Assembly (NCBI GenBank): GCA_017643645.1
Contig: JAEPNB010000011.1
Location: 1 to 64,000, forward strand
From: Balneola sp.
GTDB taxonomy: Bacteria; Bacteroidota; Rhodothermia; Balneolales; Balneolaceae
DNA length: 64,000 nucleotides
Direction of reading: 5' to 3'
In this document: one piece after another, positions 44,765-53,630 of the stretch
Layout of the letters: each line of letters opens with the position of its first letter
Position numbering within the stretch: position 1 is the stretch's first letter
Made by a program: the position numbers and the translations under genes
The notes under the pieces: generated by a model
The model's input: only the letters and a program-made list of their open reading frames with translations
Databases searched by the model: none
What the model was told of the DNA's origin: nothing

Positions 44765-46150
44765 TTAACTATTTTGTAATCTTTTTTTCAAAAATGAATA
44801 ATAGCTTGGTATAGATTTTATCCAACCATTTTGCATTATCTGTATATTTAACAAACTTAATTCTCTCTTTCCCTTTCTTAATATTTGGTCAAGCTGATTT
44901 TGAAGCTCATAAATTTTCTGGCCTTTCTTATTACATTTAGTAGCACTTTTTAAAGACACTTCCCAGTTATATGATGAGCTGTTTGAAACTCTTCTTTTAT
45001 AACGCTCTCCCCCTCTCATTAAATCAATTTTACTATATCCGGTGTTAATCCCATCCTCAATTAAAAAATATAGCAAAGCATTACCAGGTCCATATTTTGC
45101 AAGTTTATGATCACTATCTAACGCTTTTTGGTAGTCATAAATAACATCATTAAAGCTAAATGCTAAATCTAAAGCGAGAGAATTATTTTCTTTCTCAACA
45201 GCTCTTTTAAATCTTAAAGAGCCTCTTTTATGGCAAGCTAAAGTGATATCTCTCAAAAAGTTGTAAACCCTGCTATCGTAAAAAATTCCCGGGTAGCCAA
45301 GCTTATTCCATCTTTCTTGATGCATGCTTACTAATTCATTAAAAAAATCTATTACCTGTTCTTCATTTCTTGCTTTTTCTATTTCGAAAAGTTTTTTCTT
45401 TAAAACTGCTTTCTTAGAATATCTAAGTTCATATCTCTGCTTTCTGCTCAAGCTACTCAAATAGTCATCTATGGTATCAATTCCTTTAAGATCTATCTGA
45501 TAGCAAATCTCTTTTCTTATTTGCTTAATATTTACATCTTTCTTTTCAAGCTCGGGTAATAAATTTTCGTAAAAAACTCCATCAGCAGGAAGTTCATCTA
45601 ACAAAACCTCATCATATTCTAACAACTTCCCAATCAGCCAGTCTGTAAGTTTAGAAACTACTTTGCTCTTAAAACTTTTATCGATTATGAAATCTAGATA
45701 ATCTGTAGGGCTGTAATCATAGAAAAGTCCCTTCGAATCAGGTACTCTATTTCCTATAAACTCTAACTTTCTATACCAGTTTCCGTTAAAAAGCTTGATT
45801 CTGTTCTCATAAAGTGGGGCTAATGCTACCAATAACCCGTTGAACCAAATCGTGACTATTTTCAACTTATTTTCTTCACCAAAGTGATGCCACCATACCC
45901 TTTGCCAATCATATGATTGGAAAATACTTGTTTGCATTTCAGAAGAAGAAACCAATTTATTCCACTGATCTTCCAGTTGATTGAATTGCTCTTCTTTTTC
46001 TATTACTTGAATTACAAGATCCCTTTCACAAACAATATCATGATCGTGCTTATTAGATATCCTCGGATCATCCGCTTTTGTAATATCATGAGATTTTTTA
46101 TTTACCGGAAACCTTTTCGCTTCAGTTTTAGCCTTTTTTAAAAAATACAT
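44765..46150 (-). CDS. CelD/BcsL-like GNAT acyltransferase
   Basis: Probable acyl- or acetyltransferase of the CelD/BcsL (Acetyltransf_6, FemAB-like GNAT) family found in bacterial cellulose and other EPS clusters. The 461-aa product shows NQLEDQWNKLVSSS, TSIFQSYDWQRVWWHHFG and KIVTIWFNGLLVALAPLY, and the second half has the RYELRYSKKAV and ERYKRRVSNSSS blocks typical of the family. No signal peptide is present, so it acts in the cytoplasm. Its start overlaps the preceding aminotransferase-like gene by 1 bp (TGATG). It probably decorates a sugar precursor. Confidence 0.85.
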   Translation of the reverse strand: MYFLKKAKTEAKRFPVNKKSHDITKADDPRISNKHDHDIVCERDLVIQVIEKEEQFNQLEDQWNKLVSSSEMQTSIFQSYDWQRVWWHHFGEENKLKIVTIWFNGLLVALAPLYENRIKLFNGNWYRKLEFIGNRVPDSKGLFYDYSPTDYLDFIIDKSFKSKVVSKLTDWLIGKLLEYDEVLLDELPADGVFYENLLPELEKKDVNIKQIRKEICYQIDLKGIDTIDDYLSSLSRKQRYELRYSKKAVLKKKLFEIEKARNEEQVIDFFNELVSMHQERWNKLGYPGIFYDSRVYNFLRDITLACHKRGSLRFKRAVEKENNSLALDLAFSFNDVIYDYQKALDSDHKLAKYGPGNALLYFLIEDGINTGYSKIDLMRGGERYKRRVSNSSSYNWEVSLKSATKCNKKGQKIYELQNQLDQILRKGKRELSLLNIQIMQNGWIKSIPSYYSFLKKRLQNS

Positions 46151-47340
46151 CAGTGTACTCCTTCCAGACTTTCGGATTCTAAATTCTTGGTTAAATTATG
46201 CTCCACTTTATTTGGTAATCCTTTTAAAAACTCCACCATATTCTTGAGTTGGTGATGATTCATCCCCTGGTGTATTGGCAGTTCAAGCAAACATTCTGAA
46301 AAGTATTTGGTATTACTGAACTCGTCTTGACCAAAAGGTGCTTCCGGCCATCCTGCTCCACACCCAATTCCAATCTCACAAAGTCTGTAACGAACATAGT
46401 CTCTTAGTTTCTTAGGTAAGCTAACTGGCAGGCTGTAAGGAGTAATACCTTCTCGTAGATAGTAATGAGAACCGGCTTCTTTAATAAGATTGTATTGAAC
46501 AGGACCGGAAATTATATTGAGATAATCGAGTTCTTTAATACCATTTAAAACATAATTATAGTTCTCTCTTCTCTTTCTAATAACTTTTTCTAAGTTGACA
46601 GTTTTTAAATAGGCTTTATTAAGCCATGAAATTTTTTTAATCGTAAAATAGTGCTTTTCATTTACGTCTATTTGACTCGTTCTTGGAATCCATGCTAAAG
46701 CCAGAGGATCAGCCCCTTTAGTTATTTTATTATAGAGTTGCTTGATTCTTGTTTTACCTCCTTTACAAGCTGTGTACAAACTTTTTACTCTTTTCTTATA
46801 CGAAGGCTTAAACCCAGCATGTTCACAATTCAGTATCAAAAAACCACCTGCTGGTAATTGTAACATCTTCCTGGTGCTGAACAATATAGCGTCACCTATT
46901 GTGCCTAATTCCATTCCCCTGAATTCAGCCATAAGTGTATGTGCACAATCTTCAATTAGTATAATTTTATTACGCTCAGTAACTCTTTTTAAATCAATTA
47001 CAGGAGCTGGAATCCCAAAATAATGAACACAAAAAACAGCCTGAGTTTCATCATCTATTAAACTTTCAACTTCATTGATATTTACTGAACAATTAATAGT
47101 AGGATCATAAAACTTTGGTTTATATCCTGCTGCGAGTACAACTCTATATAGTTTAGCCGGAATAAAGACCGGCAGCACTATATTCGGGTTTGCCTTGGGA
47201 TTTGTTTTTTGAAGCCACATTAAAACATCATAAAATGCATGGCTGGCTACTCCATAGTAATAGAAATCGCCCGGGAATTTTCTTTTATAATTTCTGAAGT
47301 ACTGAGACATTTTAAACCTAAATGGATTTGTTCTGATCAC
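46150..47340 (-). CDS. DegT/DnrJ/EryC1/StrS-family PLP protein (sugar aminotransferase-like)
   Basis: Probable PLP-dependent enzyme of the DegT family. The 396-aa product has the fold type I core: AVFCVHYFGIPAPV, IEDCAHTL with Asp131 for the pyridine nitrogen, and FSTRKMLQLPAGG with the Schiff-base Lys158. The usual GEGG after the Lys is LPAGG and the N-terminus is divergent, so it may not be an ordinary nucleotide-sugar aminotransferase. It overlaps the deacetylase gene by 4 bp and the CelD-like gene by 1 bp, a tightly coupled cassette. Relatives of this type occur beside CelD- and deacetylase-like genes in other EPS clusters. Confidence 0.8.
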   Translation of the reverse strand: MIRTNPFRFKMSQYFRNYKRKFPGDFYYYGVASHAFYDVLMWLQKTNPKANPNIVLPVFIPAKLYRVVLAAGYKPKFYDPTINCSVNINEVESLIDDETQAVFCVHYFGIPAPVIDLKRVTERNKIILIEDCAHTLMAEFRGMELGTIGDAILFSTRKMLQLPAGGFLILNCEHAGFKPSYKKRVKSLYTACKGGKTRIKQLYNKITKGADPLALAWIPRTSQIDVNEKHYFTIKKISWLNKAYLKTVNLEKVIRKRRENYNYVLNGIKELDYLNIISGPVQYNLIKEAGSHYYLREGITPYSLPVSLPKKLRDYVRYRLCEIGIGCGAGWPEAPFGQDEFSNTKYFSECLLELPIHQGMNHHQLKNMVEFLKGLPNKVEHNLTKNLESESLEGVH

Positions 47341-48221
47341 TGTTTTTTAAATTTCCACCAGAGATATTCTAAATATTCATATGGTGTTAACAATTTTGAA
47401 GCAAAGCCTATAACAGATGTTGTATTCTTTACTTCTAACCTTCTTATTTCCATCAGGTCCTCTGAGAAAGTCACCGGTCCGGAGTAAACACCACATGCAA
47501 AGTCGAACCCTGATTTCGCAACTAGTTTTTTGAGCCTCTTATTTACAAAACCATACGGATATGAAAATGTACGAACCTTCTCTCCTATTATTGATTCCAA
47601 TACCACTTTGGAATTTGAAATTTCTTCGTAGCAATCTTCAGGACTTAGATCTTTTAAATTTGGATGATTTAATGTATGTGCTCCAATTTCAAATCCATTT
47701 TTATGTAGCTCAACTAATTGTTCATTATTCATCAATTCAGCTCTGGAAATATCCTCCTGATCTTCATCCCATTTATTGGTCAATATAGATCTGTTACCTA
47801 AAGCGAATAATACTCCATTCATTCCGAACTCTTTCATAATTGGAAATGCGACATCATATGTGTCTACATAGCCGTCATCAAAAGTGATTATGACTGGTTT
47901 CTGTGGAAGCCGCAGCAGATTTTGAGTGTGCAGTGAATAGTCTTCGAAAGTTATTGGTGTATAATTAAACTTTTCCAGCACCTCGAGTTGTTTCCTAAAT
48001 TCATCTACATGAACACATTTGGTTTCATTACCAGAGATGTTCTTATCTTCTACTACTCTGTGATACATTAAAACTTTAGGAGAGTTCTTTACTTTTTTGG
48101 CTGAGAGGGGTTTGCTTGATATTCTTTTTTTAGCCAGAGGATTCGAAAAAACAGATACTCCATCCAAATAAAGTTTTGGGGTTTCTAAAGCTGGTAAATC
48201 GTGGATATTCCTCATATTCAT
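47337..48221 (-). CDS. NodB-type polysaccharide deacetylase (CE4)
   Basis: Metal-dependent deacetylase of carbohydrate esterase family 4. The 294-aa product has the catalytic TFDDGY motif (Asp115, Asp116) and the metal-binding HxxxH in GAHTLNHPN (His182, His186), preceded by VLMYHRVVE. I see no signal peptide, so it may act in the cytoplasm or be exported unusually. It is the first gene of the second minus-strand EPS unit, and a sigma-54-like element lies about 28 bp upstream of the start codon. Confidence 0.88.
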   Translation of the reverse strand: MNMRNIHDLPALETPKLYLDGVSVFSNPLAKKRISSKPLSAKKVKNSPKVLMYHRVVEDKNISGNETKCVHVDEFRKQLEVLEKFNYTPITFEDYSLHTQNLLRLPQKPVIITFDDGYVDTYDVAFPIMKEFGMNGVLFALGNRSILTNKWDEDQEDISRAELMNNEQLVELHKNGFEIGAHTLNHPNLKDLSPEDCYEEISNSKVVLESIIGEKVRTFSYPYGFVNKRLKKLVAKSGFDFACGVYSGPVTFSEDLMEIRRLEVKNTTSVIGFASKLLTPYEYLEYLWWKFKKQ

Positions 48222-48248
48222 TTTAACCTTGTTTCGTTATAGAATGAA

Positions 48249-48266
48249 TTACAATAAACATGCCAT
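48249..48266 (-). promoter_or_regulatory. sigma-54-like promoter element of the second EPS unit
   Basis: On the minus strand this reads ATGGCATGTTTATTGTAA: a -24-type TGGCAT and a TTG block spaced as GG-N10-GT. The strict sigma-54 -12 dinucleotide is GC, so it is relaxed by one base. Fourteen bases (TGGCATGTTTATTG) are identical to the element before the Wza-like gene. The deacetylase start is 28 bp downstream. Confidence 0.55.
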
Positions 48267-48283
48267 CTTACCTTATAAACATA

Positions 48284-48316
48284 AAAATGCCTTTTAAATT
48301 AAATTAAAGGGGATTT
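48284..48316 (-). terminator. weak terminator of the first EPS unit
   Basis: Imperfect hairpin of AAATGCCTTTT (48285-48295) with AAAGGGGATTT (48306-48316), one mismatch and one wobble pair. On the minus strand it ends in a short T run. It fits a break between the GT4 gene (ending 48366) and the deacetylase unit. A second short palindrome (48338-48354) lies closer to the GT4 stop. Confidence 0.45.
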
Positions 48317-48365
48317 TTATGTTCGGGAATTCAGGACTGGGAATTAATTTCCCAAATATTTTTTA

Positions 48366-49607
48366 CTAAGTGTGTAATATAGAATCAGACATTGAGTACT
48401 TTTCGGAAACAAGTTCAGTGTCATTTTTTTGGTGTTTATAAGCCTTCAACATTTTTGTACCTATTTTCTCCCAGTCATAGTTATTGACTACAATTTCATA
48501 TCCATTCTTTCCAAGACGAACTCTTAGGTCTTTATCTCTCAAAAGCTTAATAACACTTCTTGCAAAGTCTTCGGGGTCATCTTCTATTAAAATAGAATGA
48601 TTATTCTCTACTGAAATTCCTTCACAACCTAAGCTTGTTGAAACTACTGGTTTTTTCATAGACAGAGCTTCTACAACTTTTAATCTGGTTCCACTTCCCA
48701 TCCTGAGAGGTACAACAAAAACACTCGATTTCCATACATAGGGACGAACATCTTCAACAAAACCTGTTACTATCACATTTTCAGATGCCATTTTCTTTAA
48801 AGCTTCTGTTGGTCTTTTGCCAACGATGTAAACTTTAACATTAGGAATTTCTTTTTCTATATGAGGAAAAACTTCTTTTAAAAAATAACGCATCCCATCA
48901 TCGTTTGGATAGTATGCCATCATTCCCGTAAACACTATAGTATTGGGTTTCGGATCTGTATCGGTTTTTGGTGTAAAAAATCTGGTTTCAACACCATTTG
49001 GGATAACGATATTAGGAACATCCCGAACATTTTCCTTCATTAGTTTTCTGTCTTCATTCGATGTTGAGAAAATAAGATCCTGATTTTGTAATGCTTTTAT
49101 TTCCTCCCTGAATACTTTTTCATATTCCCGTTTATAGAACCATTTTCTAATTCCTGATTTAGTACTTTTCCACATTCTCCTAAAGTTTTCGTACTCAACA
49201 TTATGAGTATCCATTACCCTGAAAACATCCCCGGTTATATCAAAATTTCCCATTACAGAAAATTCACAATGAACAGCATCGAAATCTCTGGTTGTAAGCA
49301 ATTCAGTAATTTTGTTCTGCATTCGTTTCGATGTGTTTTGAATCTGGTAATAGCTTTTTTTTGAAAAAACGGAAATTAACTGAGCTACTCTTCTGAATTT
49401 TCTACCCAAAGGCTGATCTACCATGTGTAACTCTTCTATATCATTTTCGAATTTATCCAGAAATAATTTTTTCTGGTCTTCTGTACCATAACAAAGTACC
49501 GTTACGGTATGCTCTTTACACAATGCTTTCAAAAGATGAAATTCTCTTAAAGCACCACCAAAATCAGCAGGTACAGGTGAATATGGTAAAACACTTAAAA
49601 CTCTCAT
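48366..49607 (-). CDS. GT4 glycosyltransferase
   Basis: Retaining glycosyltransferase of the GT4 family (GT-B fold), likely adding a sugar to the EPS repeat unit in the cytoplasm. The 413-aa product starts VLPYSPVPADFGGALREFHLL and has MDTHNVEYENFRRMW. The donor site contains IVFTGMMAYYPNDDGMRYF and VVPLRMGSGTRLKVVEALSMKKPVV, the E-containing loop that binds the nucleotide sugar. It starts 1 bp after the Wzx-like gene stop. It is the last gene of the first EPS unit. Confidence 0.9.
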   Translation of the reverse strand: MRVLSVLPYSPVPADFGGALREFHLLKALCKEHTVTVLCYGTEDQKKLFLDKFENDIEELHMVDQPLGRKFRRVAQLISVFSKKSYYQIQNTSKRMQNKITELLTTRDFDAVHCEFSVMGNFDITGDVFRVMDTHNVEYENFRRMWKSTKSGIRKWFYKREYEKVFREEIKALQNQDLIFSTSNEDRKLMKENVRDVPNIVIPNGVETRFFTPKTDTDPKPNTIVFTGMMAYYPNDDGMRYFLKEVFPHIEKEIPNVKVYIVGKRPTEALKKMASENVIVTGFVEDVRPYVWKSSVFVVPLRMGSGTRLKVVEALSMKKPVVSTSLGCEGISVENNHSILIEDDPEDFARSVIKLLRDKDLRVRLGKNGYEIVVNNYDWEKIGTKMLKAYKHQKNDTELVSEKYSMSDSILHT

Positions 49608-49608
49608 T

Positions 49609-51096
49609 TTATTTACTTTGAGTGATTAAAAATTTTGATGCATTCCTGCGCAAAAATTGCTTAATGAATTCAACCTCATGCTCCTCCACAAAGCCTGTTT
49701 TTACAGCGAAATAAAAGTATAAGCCTAAGGAGACAAGAATTTGTATGAGCCAGTAAATTGCTGTTGTCTGGAAAACAAAAACTAAGACCGTAAATACAAA
49801 ACCGGCTAAAGTTGATTTCAGGAATAAGTCGAAAGAAATATTCTTAAAATAGTAGTTAGGTAAAATTTTTACTGCTGAAACCAGAATGAACAATTCAGTT
49901 ATAATTGTTGAGACAGCCGCTCCTACTCCGGCATTTCCAACTAAAGATTGAGCAAATCCTATTAAAAAATAGTTAAGGATTAGATTCAGAAATATAGCAG
50001 CAAACCCAACCTTGGCAAGAGTTTTTTGATTGTTGCCAGCTAAGATCGAGCTTCCAAGTATAAAATCAGTGTATACCAATAACACACCTGGAGCAAATAC
50101 TTGTAAAATTAATATGGAAGGCTCGTATCCATTTAAACCATAAAAAACCTTAACAAGATCACGTGCATAAAATAGGAATACAATCATGATAGGAATACCG
50201 ACAAGTAGCATATACCTCAGGCTTGTTTGAAAGGTTTCCTTGAATTTGTGTGATTTCTTTGATGATAATTTTGAGAATATTGGAAAAATGACGGTTGTAA
50301 TAATACTTGGGAAAAACATAGCGATATCAAAAAATCTATACGCTCCACCGTACCAACCTACTACTTGCTCCCCTTGCATTATGGATAACATTACAGCATC
50401 TATTCTATAGTAAATTACAGCAAAGACAGACCATAAAAAGTATGGGATACTACTTTTTATTAAATCTATCGATCCTTTGATTTCAAATTTGGGAAAAACG
50501 TCAACAATTTTTGGTAATAAAGAGGTATTGATCAGCAATTTTATTGCTATTCCTCCTGCCATAATCAAAGCGATTGTTATTACTCCTTTGCCTAAAAGAA
50601 GGGCTGTAACTGCAAAAGCAGATATAAATATTTTTTCTGCTATCATCCCAATAGAAGGATATTCCATCATTTCATGTCCTTGAAACAAACTGCGAATGGC
50701 TTTAGCAATCCCCTCCCATAACTTGGATACACAAAGAATTGAAACAACTAAAAGTATGGTTTTAGAATAATCCGCTAAGTAAAAAAAAAGTAACGCAACA
50801 ACCAGACACAGAAACCAGATCACAATTCTGATGCCCATATAACTTATTAATATTTCAGGGGTCTTCTCCTTCTCTTTTGCTATTTCTTTAGGAATAAGAT
50901 AATTCCCTCCAAAATCGATAATAATGCTCATTATCATGGCTACTGAAATTCCCAGATATAATTGCCCATACCCCTGACTACCAAGATATTTTGGTAAGAA
51001 GAGAAGAAGTATAAAACTGGAAATCCAAGTGATGATTTGGGATCCCATCATAATACTTGTATTCCTGGCTACTGAATTACCGATTTCGTTAGCCAT
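49609..51096 (-). CDS. Wzx-like polysaccharide flippase
   Basis: Multidrug/oligosaccharidyl-lipid/polysaccharide (MOP) family flippase that moves lipid-linked repeat units across the inner membrane. The roughly 495-aa product has about 14 hydrophobic helices, starting NTSIMMGSQIITWISSFILL, with the charged helix pattern of RfbX/Wzx proteins. The frame is open to 51126. I prefer the ATG at 51096, which gives the typical Wzx N-terminus and only an 8-bp overlap with the GT26 gene instead of a 38-bp overlap. The pairing with the Wzy-like gene indicates a Wzx/Wzy-dependent route. Confidence 0.88.
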   Translation of the reverse strand: MANEIGNSVARNTSIMMGSQIITWISSFILLLFLPKYLGSQGYGQLYLGISVAMIMSIIIDFGGNYLIPKEIAKEKEKTPEILISYMGIRIVIWFLCLVVALLFFYLADYSKTILLVVSILCVSKLWEGIAKAIRSLFQGHEMMEYPSIGMIAEKIFISAFAVTALLLGKGVITIALIMAGGIAIKLLINTSLLPKIVDVFPKFEIKGSIDLIKSSIPYFLWSVFAVIYYRIDAVMLSIMQGEQVVGWYGGAYRFFDIAMFFPSIITTVIFPIFSKLSSKKSHKFKETFQTSLRYMLLVGIPIMIVFLFYARDLVKVFYGLNGYEPSILILQVFAPGVLLVYTDFILGSSILAGNNQKTLAKVGFAAIFLNLILNYFLIGFAQSLVGNAGVGAAVSTIITELFILVSAVKILPNYYFKNISFDLFLKSTLAGFVFTVLVFVFQTTAIYWLIQILVSLGLYFYFAVKTGFVEEHEVEFIKQFLRRNASKFLITQSK

Positions 51097-51892
51097 TGAA
51101 AGGTCCCAGTTTCTTGAAATTACCACGTGGTATTACTGATCGGATCTTTTCGTGAAGTATTGCATAGAGAAATAAAGGAATTTCAACAAAAATTCTGTCC
51201 CATTTCTCTTTAGGGTTTTGTATAAATCTGTAAACCCATTCACAACCTATTTTTCTCATCCATAAAGGAGCTCGGGATGTTTGATTAGATAAAAAGTCAA
51301 ATAACCCTCCTACAGCGAAACACAGTCTTGTGTCCAGATTAACTGCATTTTTTGCGATCCATCTTTCCTGAAAAGGAGACCCTAATGCCACCAGCAAAAT
51401 ATCCGGTTTTAATTGGTTGATCTCCTTTAGAATCTCTTTTTCTTCTTTATCATCAAAAAACCCGTTGTGATACCCTTTAACTTCTAGTTTTGAAAATCTT
51501 TTTGAAATATTTTCTACACATTCAGTTATCACATTCTTCTTTGCTCCCAGAAGATAAACTGACCACCCCGCAACTTCTGCCATTCGAAAAACTTTGGGTG
51601 TAAAGTCGGTTCCATTGAGATTTACCTCAACCGGTTTGTTCAGAACTTTACCAGCTATTTTTAAGCCACTTCCATCTGGTAAAACCAAGTCTGCTTCATT
51701 TAAATCATGCTTCAACAAAGGGTTTTGATTTGCTAAATGTACACTATGGACATTGGTGAAAAAAATTTGTCTCGGTACACCATCACTACTCTCTTTATAT
51801 AAAGTCTCTACACGTTCAAGTGCAGTATCTAATGAAAGATTATCAACACGAACATCTATATAAAATCTAGATTCTACTCCTATCATAATCAA
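51089..51892 (-). CDS. WecG/TagA/CpsF-family glycosyltransferase (GT26)
   Basis: Transfers a sugar (ManNAc-type in known members) to an undecaprenyl-diphosphate-linked GlcNAc acceptor. The 267-aa product has the family hallmarks FFTNVHSVHLANQNPLL, LPDGSGLKIAGK, LLGAKKNVI, LLVALGSPFQERWIAKN and GGLFDFLSNQTSRAPLW. GT26 normally acts on the second sugar, which fits the WecA-type initiating enzyme encoded on the plus strand at 58864. The start overlaps the Wzy-like gene by 4 bp. Confidence 0.92.
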   Translation of the reverse strand: MIMIGVESRFYIDVRVDNLSLDTALERVETLYKESSDGVPRQIFFTNVHSVHLANQNPLLKHDLNEADLVLPDGSGLKIAGKVLNKPVEVNLNGTDFTPKVFRMAEVAGWSVYLLGAKKNVITECVENISKRFSKLEVKGYHNGFFDDKEEKEILKEINQLKPDILLVALGSPFQERWIAKNAVNLDTRLCFAVGGLFDFLSNQTSRAPLWMRKIGCEWVYRFIQNPKEKWDRIFVEIPLFLYAILHEKIRSVIPRGNFKKLGPFNG

Positions 51893-53442
51893 TTATTTTT
51901 ATTGCTGTTTAGTAACTTCTTTTTCTTAAGAGCTTTAATTTCTATATCCCAGATTGCAGGCATTAGTCCTAATAAACACCCTAAATAAATCATGTTTCTG
52001 TAGTAGGTTAACTGCAGATCAAAATATGACACCACCATTTGGTTTATAACTGCTACGGTTATCATTAAACAAAGGGCTTTTAGGTAAGGATCTTGCAACC
52101 TCATAAGCGTATACGCACCTTGAAAAGCAAACGAATTGAAGAATAGCCAGAATAGAAAAAAACCAAGCCCACCCGTTTTTACAACAACCCAAAGTATTTG
52201 GTTATGAGGTATGTAATCTCGTAATGAAAAATCTATGTTAGCCAGATCCAAAGGCTTCTCATATTTTTTACCAAATCCGGTACCAAAAAAAGGATATTGC
52301 GTTACAGTATATGCAAGATTATAATTTTCATATTCACGATATAGATTTGAATAATAATCTTCTTCAGATAATTCTTCTTTCGATGTTGTAATTCCTGATT
52401 TAACCATTTGTACAGGTGTTGCAATCAGGCTGTTGGAATTCCAAAATGCAGCTCCGTAGATCAATAATGCTACAACTATTGGGGCAGCTATCTTAAAAAA
52501 CTTAAACTGACTTTTAGACGGAAGTATTAAAAAAGTAGCCGATAATGTAATTATCAATGAGGCGATTGCCGCTCTTCTTTGAGCAACAAGAAATCCTATT
52601 GCCAAGGGTATGATCAGTAATAGTAAAGCATTTTTCTGATTATTTTTCACCTTATAAAAGGTCATTCCCAAAAGCAAAACTAATAAGGTTATAATAAAAA
52701 TGGGATCTTCATGATTGGTAAGTGTAGGACGACCTCCAAACCCAAAACCCAGTCTTACAAATCTATATATACCTTGAAAAGCTTTAACAGAAATACAAAA
52801 AATGAATACCCAAACAATATTCTGTAACTGTTCTTTAGTTTGAATAATTTGAGGTACTATGATGTAGAAAAGAGCAAAATAAAAAAGCGCCCTCACCTCC
52901 CAAAGACCGGTTAAAAAATCGCCTCCTGATTTTAACCCTGATATAAATGAATAAATTAGCCAGAGAAAAAGGATAGAAAAACTTCCCCAAACAGTTAGCC
53001 TGTTGAACTGAAATTCCTTTTTTAAACTCAGTATTATAAACCAAATAAATAGTATTAAAACTAAGTGGACTTCAATAATGTTTACTACACCAAGTTCAAA
53101 GCTTGGTAAATAAGAAACCTCTTTTAAGTTCCTGAAGTAATCTACTCTGTAAGTGAGTGGCTCAAAACCAGGGATATGAAATTGATCAAAAAGCAATACC
53201 ATCGCTATTAAAACGAATAAACTGTAATCGATTCGATAAATAGTTAATGCCAACATCCCTACCATAAATACAGGAGTATATGCTGCCATTATATTCCCTT
53301 CTGTATAAATCACTATTAAGTAGCTTAGTAATGAACATCCAAATAAAAACCATAATGCCGGAGCTGTCTCTTTGTCTAACCCAATCAGGTCTAGAATTTT
53401 ACTTGAGAAAGAATCTTGATATTTAGTCTTGTTACCGAACAT
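51889..53442 (-). CDS. Wzy/O-antigen ligase-type membrane protein (putative EPS polymerase)
   Basis: Integral membrane protein of 517 aa with about 12 helices and a large periplasmic loop between late helices (about 340-410: SNLYREYENYNLAYTVTQYPFFGTGFGKKYE in parts), as in the Wzy_C (O-antigen ligase/polymerase) family. FLVAQRRAAIASLIITL precedes the loop. With a Wzx gene two places downstream and no separate ligase context, polymerase is the better reading than ligase. Its start codon is at 53442, 10 bp after the stop of the 55-aa membrane protein gene. Confidence 0.82.
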   Translation of the reverse strand: MFGNKTKYQDSFSSKILDLIGLDKETAPALWFLFGCSLLSYLIVIYTEGNIMAAYTPVFMVGMLALTIYRIDYSLFVLIAMVLLFDQFHIPGFEPLTYRVDYFRNLKEVSYLPSFELGVVNIIEVHLVLILFIWFIILSLKKEFQFNRLTVWGSFSILFLWLIYSFISGLKSGGDFLTGLWEVRALFYFALFYIIVPQIIQTKEQLQNIVWVFIFCISVKAFQGIYRFVRLGFGFGGRPTLTNHEDPIFIITLLVLLLGMTFYKVKNNQKNALLLLIIPLAIGFLVAQRRAAIASLIITLSATFLILPSKSQFKFFKIAAPIVVALLIYGAAFWNSNSLIATPVQMVKSGITTSKEELSEEDYYSNLYREYENYNLAYTVTQYPFFGTGFGKKYEKPLDLANIDFSLRDYIPHNQILWVVVKTGGLGFFLFWLFFNSFAFQGAYTLMRLQDPYLKALCLMITVAVINQMVVSYFDLQLTYYRNMIYLGCLLGLMPAIWDIEIKALKKKKLLNSNKNN

Positions 53443-53452
53443 TTATGATTTT

Positions 53453-53620
53453 CTAAAGCTTTGGCTCTTCCATAGAAAAAATCAGAAAAATAACTACCCC
53501 AATCTGGAATAAAGTGAGTATCCCCACAGATAGATAGCTCATGTAATTCATTTTTTTGGTGTATTTACCTACCAAAAGAATCAGGAAATGAAAAACTATA
53601 AGAGAAAGTAAAATCAGCAT
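53453..53620 (-). CDS. 55-aa two-helix membrane protein in the EPS operon
   Basis: Small gene in the gap between the kinase-like and Wzy-like genes. ATG at 53618-53620, TAG at 53453-53455. The product has a hydrophobic helix (MLILLSLIVFHFLILLVG), a short basic turn (KYTKKMNY), a second helix (about 30-49, LSVGILTLFQIGVVIFLIF) and an acidic tail SMEEPKL. It starts 10 bp after the upstream stop and ends 10 bp before the next start, the spacing of a real operon gene. No family is recognised. It may be a small partner of the polymerase or of the PCP/kinase pair. Confidence 0.7.
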   Translation of the reverse strand: MLILLSLIVFHFLILLVGKYTKKMNYMSYLSVGILTLFQIGVVIFLIFSMEEPKL

Positions 53621-53630
53621 ATAAGTACCT

